Source of the DNA: Candidatus Gastranaerophilales bacterium
GTDB lineage: Bacteria > Cyanobacteriota > Vampirovibrionia > Gastranaerophilales > Gastranaerophilaceae
Direction: 5' to 3'
Assembly (NCBI GenBank): GCA_947589425.1
Contig: CANQAV010000004.1
Location: 1 to 64,000 of the forward strand
DNA length: 64,000 nt
Shown: piece by piece, positions 63,634-64,000 of the stretch
How the letters are laid out: each line of letters begins with the position of its first letter
Numbering within the stretch: the stretch's first letter is position 1
Position numbers and translations under genes: made by a program
The notes under the pieces: model-generated
Told to the model about the DNA's origin: nothing
What the model saw: the letters and a program-made list of their open reading frames with translations, nothing else
Database searches by the model: none

Positions 63634-64000
63634 TTTTTTCTCCTTCGGGTAAAAGTATGCTTGTTGAAACAAAATCAGGGTGCAGATATTTTTTTGCAAT
63701 TTCTTCCAAGTATCTGCAATCAATTTCATCTAATACTTTAAGGTATTTATCCGCTAAAGATAAATCTTCGCATACCGTTGCATAATAACCTATTGTATCA
63801 GCTATATCGCTCACCATTTCGGAATCTTGAGCAAATGTGACTTTTGCTCTTTTTTTAGCTTTCTTTAGTTCGGCTTCCGTAATTTTATTTAAATTTAAAA
63901 GATGTTCTTTTAATTCTTTTATTACAACATCTTTCTTTTGAGCATCAAAATTGGCTTCAATCATAAAGTTATCGCCGTCCTTAAATTGATAATGACAGCT
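63620..64000 (-). CDS. M16-family peptidase, C-terminal part (cut by window edge)
   Basis: The reading frame is open from the window edge at 64000 to the stop codon at 63620, 126 codons. The visible part ends YLEEIAKKYLHPDFVSTSIL and then LPEGEKNETV, as in the last domain of M16 peptidases. The catalytic HxxEH would be outside the window. It precedes and overlaps its partner by 14 bp, so the two are co-translated. Confidence 0.8.
   Translation of the reverse strand, partial: SCHYQFKDGDNFMIEANFDAQKKDVVIKELKEHLLNLNKITEAELKKAKKRAKVTFAQDSEMVSDIADTIGYYATVCEDLSLADKYLKVLDEIDCRYLEEIAKKYLHPDFVSTSILLPEGEKNETV

Overview
The window is low-GC bacterial DNA with densely packed core genes and a few repeat-filled gaps. 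It probably comes from a non-photosynthetic relative of the cyanobacteria (Melainabacteria/Vampirovibrionia, for example Gastranaerophilales). This is inferred, mainly from the ATP synthase operon: order a, c, b', b, delta, alpha ... gamma, two b-type stalk genes, and no beta/epsilon genes in the cluster, as in cyanobacteria. An Omp85/BamA protein with about three POTRA domains and a PilT ATPase indicate a diderm cell. No photosynthesis gene, rRNA, tRNA, CRISPR array, phage or transposase was seen.

Layout. 0.2-4.2 kb: fba, rpiB and clpC, ending in a nested-palindrome repeat that supplies the end of clpC. 4.5-13 kb: a small ORF, bamA, a sigma-like protein, a TPR/GT9-like glycosyltransferase and a very large repeat-rich acidic protein. 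13.3-15.1 kb: a small protein, a zinc-ribbon protein with a duplicated domain, and 600 bp of palindromic repeats. 15.1-21.7 kb: the ATP synthase operon (minus strand) with two extra membrane-protein genes between alpha and gamma. 22-30.9 kb: a response regulator/kinase pair, a PxpA-like gene, yvcK, panB-panC, a GAF-GGDEF-degenerate HD-GYP protein and pilT. 30.9-35 kb: apt, prfB (with a programmed frameshift), a GT2 glycosyltransferase and hisS. 35-39.3 kb: small exported proteins, an LD-carboxypeptidase, RNase P RNA and an RNA uracil methyltransferase. 39.5-46.7 kb: a sigma factor, a GH3 hexosaminidase, a YihY-like protein, a DHH phosphoesterase, a Ca2+/cation exchanger-like protein, accessory unknown proteins and a rubredoxin. 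47-48.4 kb: a second large repeat region. 48.4-49.2 kb: a CsoR-type repressor with a Cys-rich exported protein. 49.2-64 kb: an aminotransferase, an MFS exporter, a second sigma factor, a malQ-metallophosphoesterase-MBL-TPR-dnaE cluster, an RHH regulator, rplT-rpmI and an M16 peptidase pair cut by the window edge.

Working together. The atp genes form one long operon. yvcK, panB and panC are closely packed. The RR and kinase are a two-component pair. The Cys-rich protein and csoR look like an autoregulated copper-response operon with a good promoter and an operator at the transcription start. The most unusual items are that copper operon, the two membrane proteins inside the ATP synthase operon, the nested palindromic repeats (one supplying the clpC C-terminus), a perfect 41-nt hairpin inside a glycosyltransferase gene, and a leader hairpin that can hide the ribosome-binding site of the response regulator.
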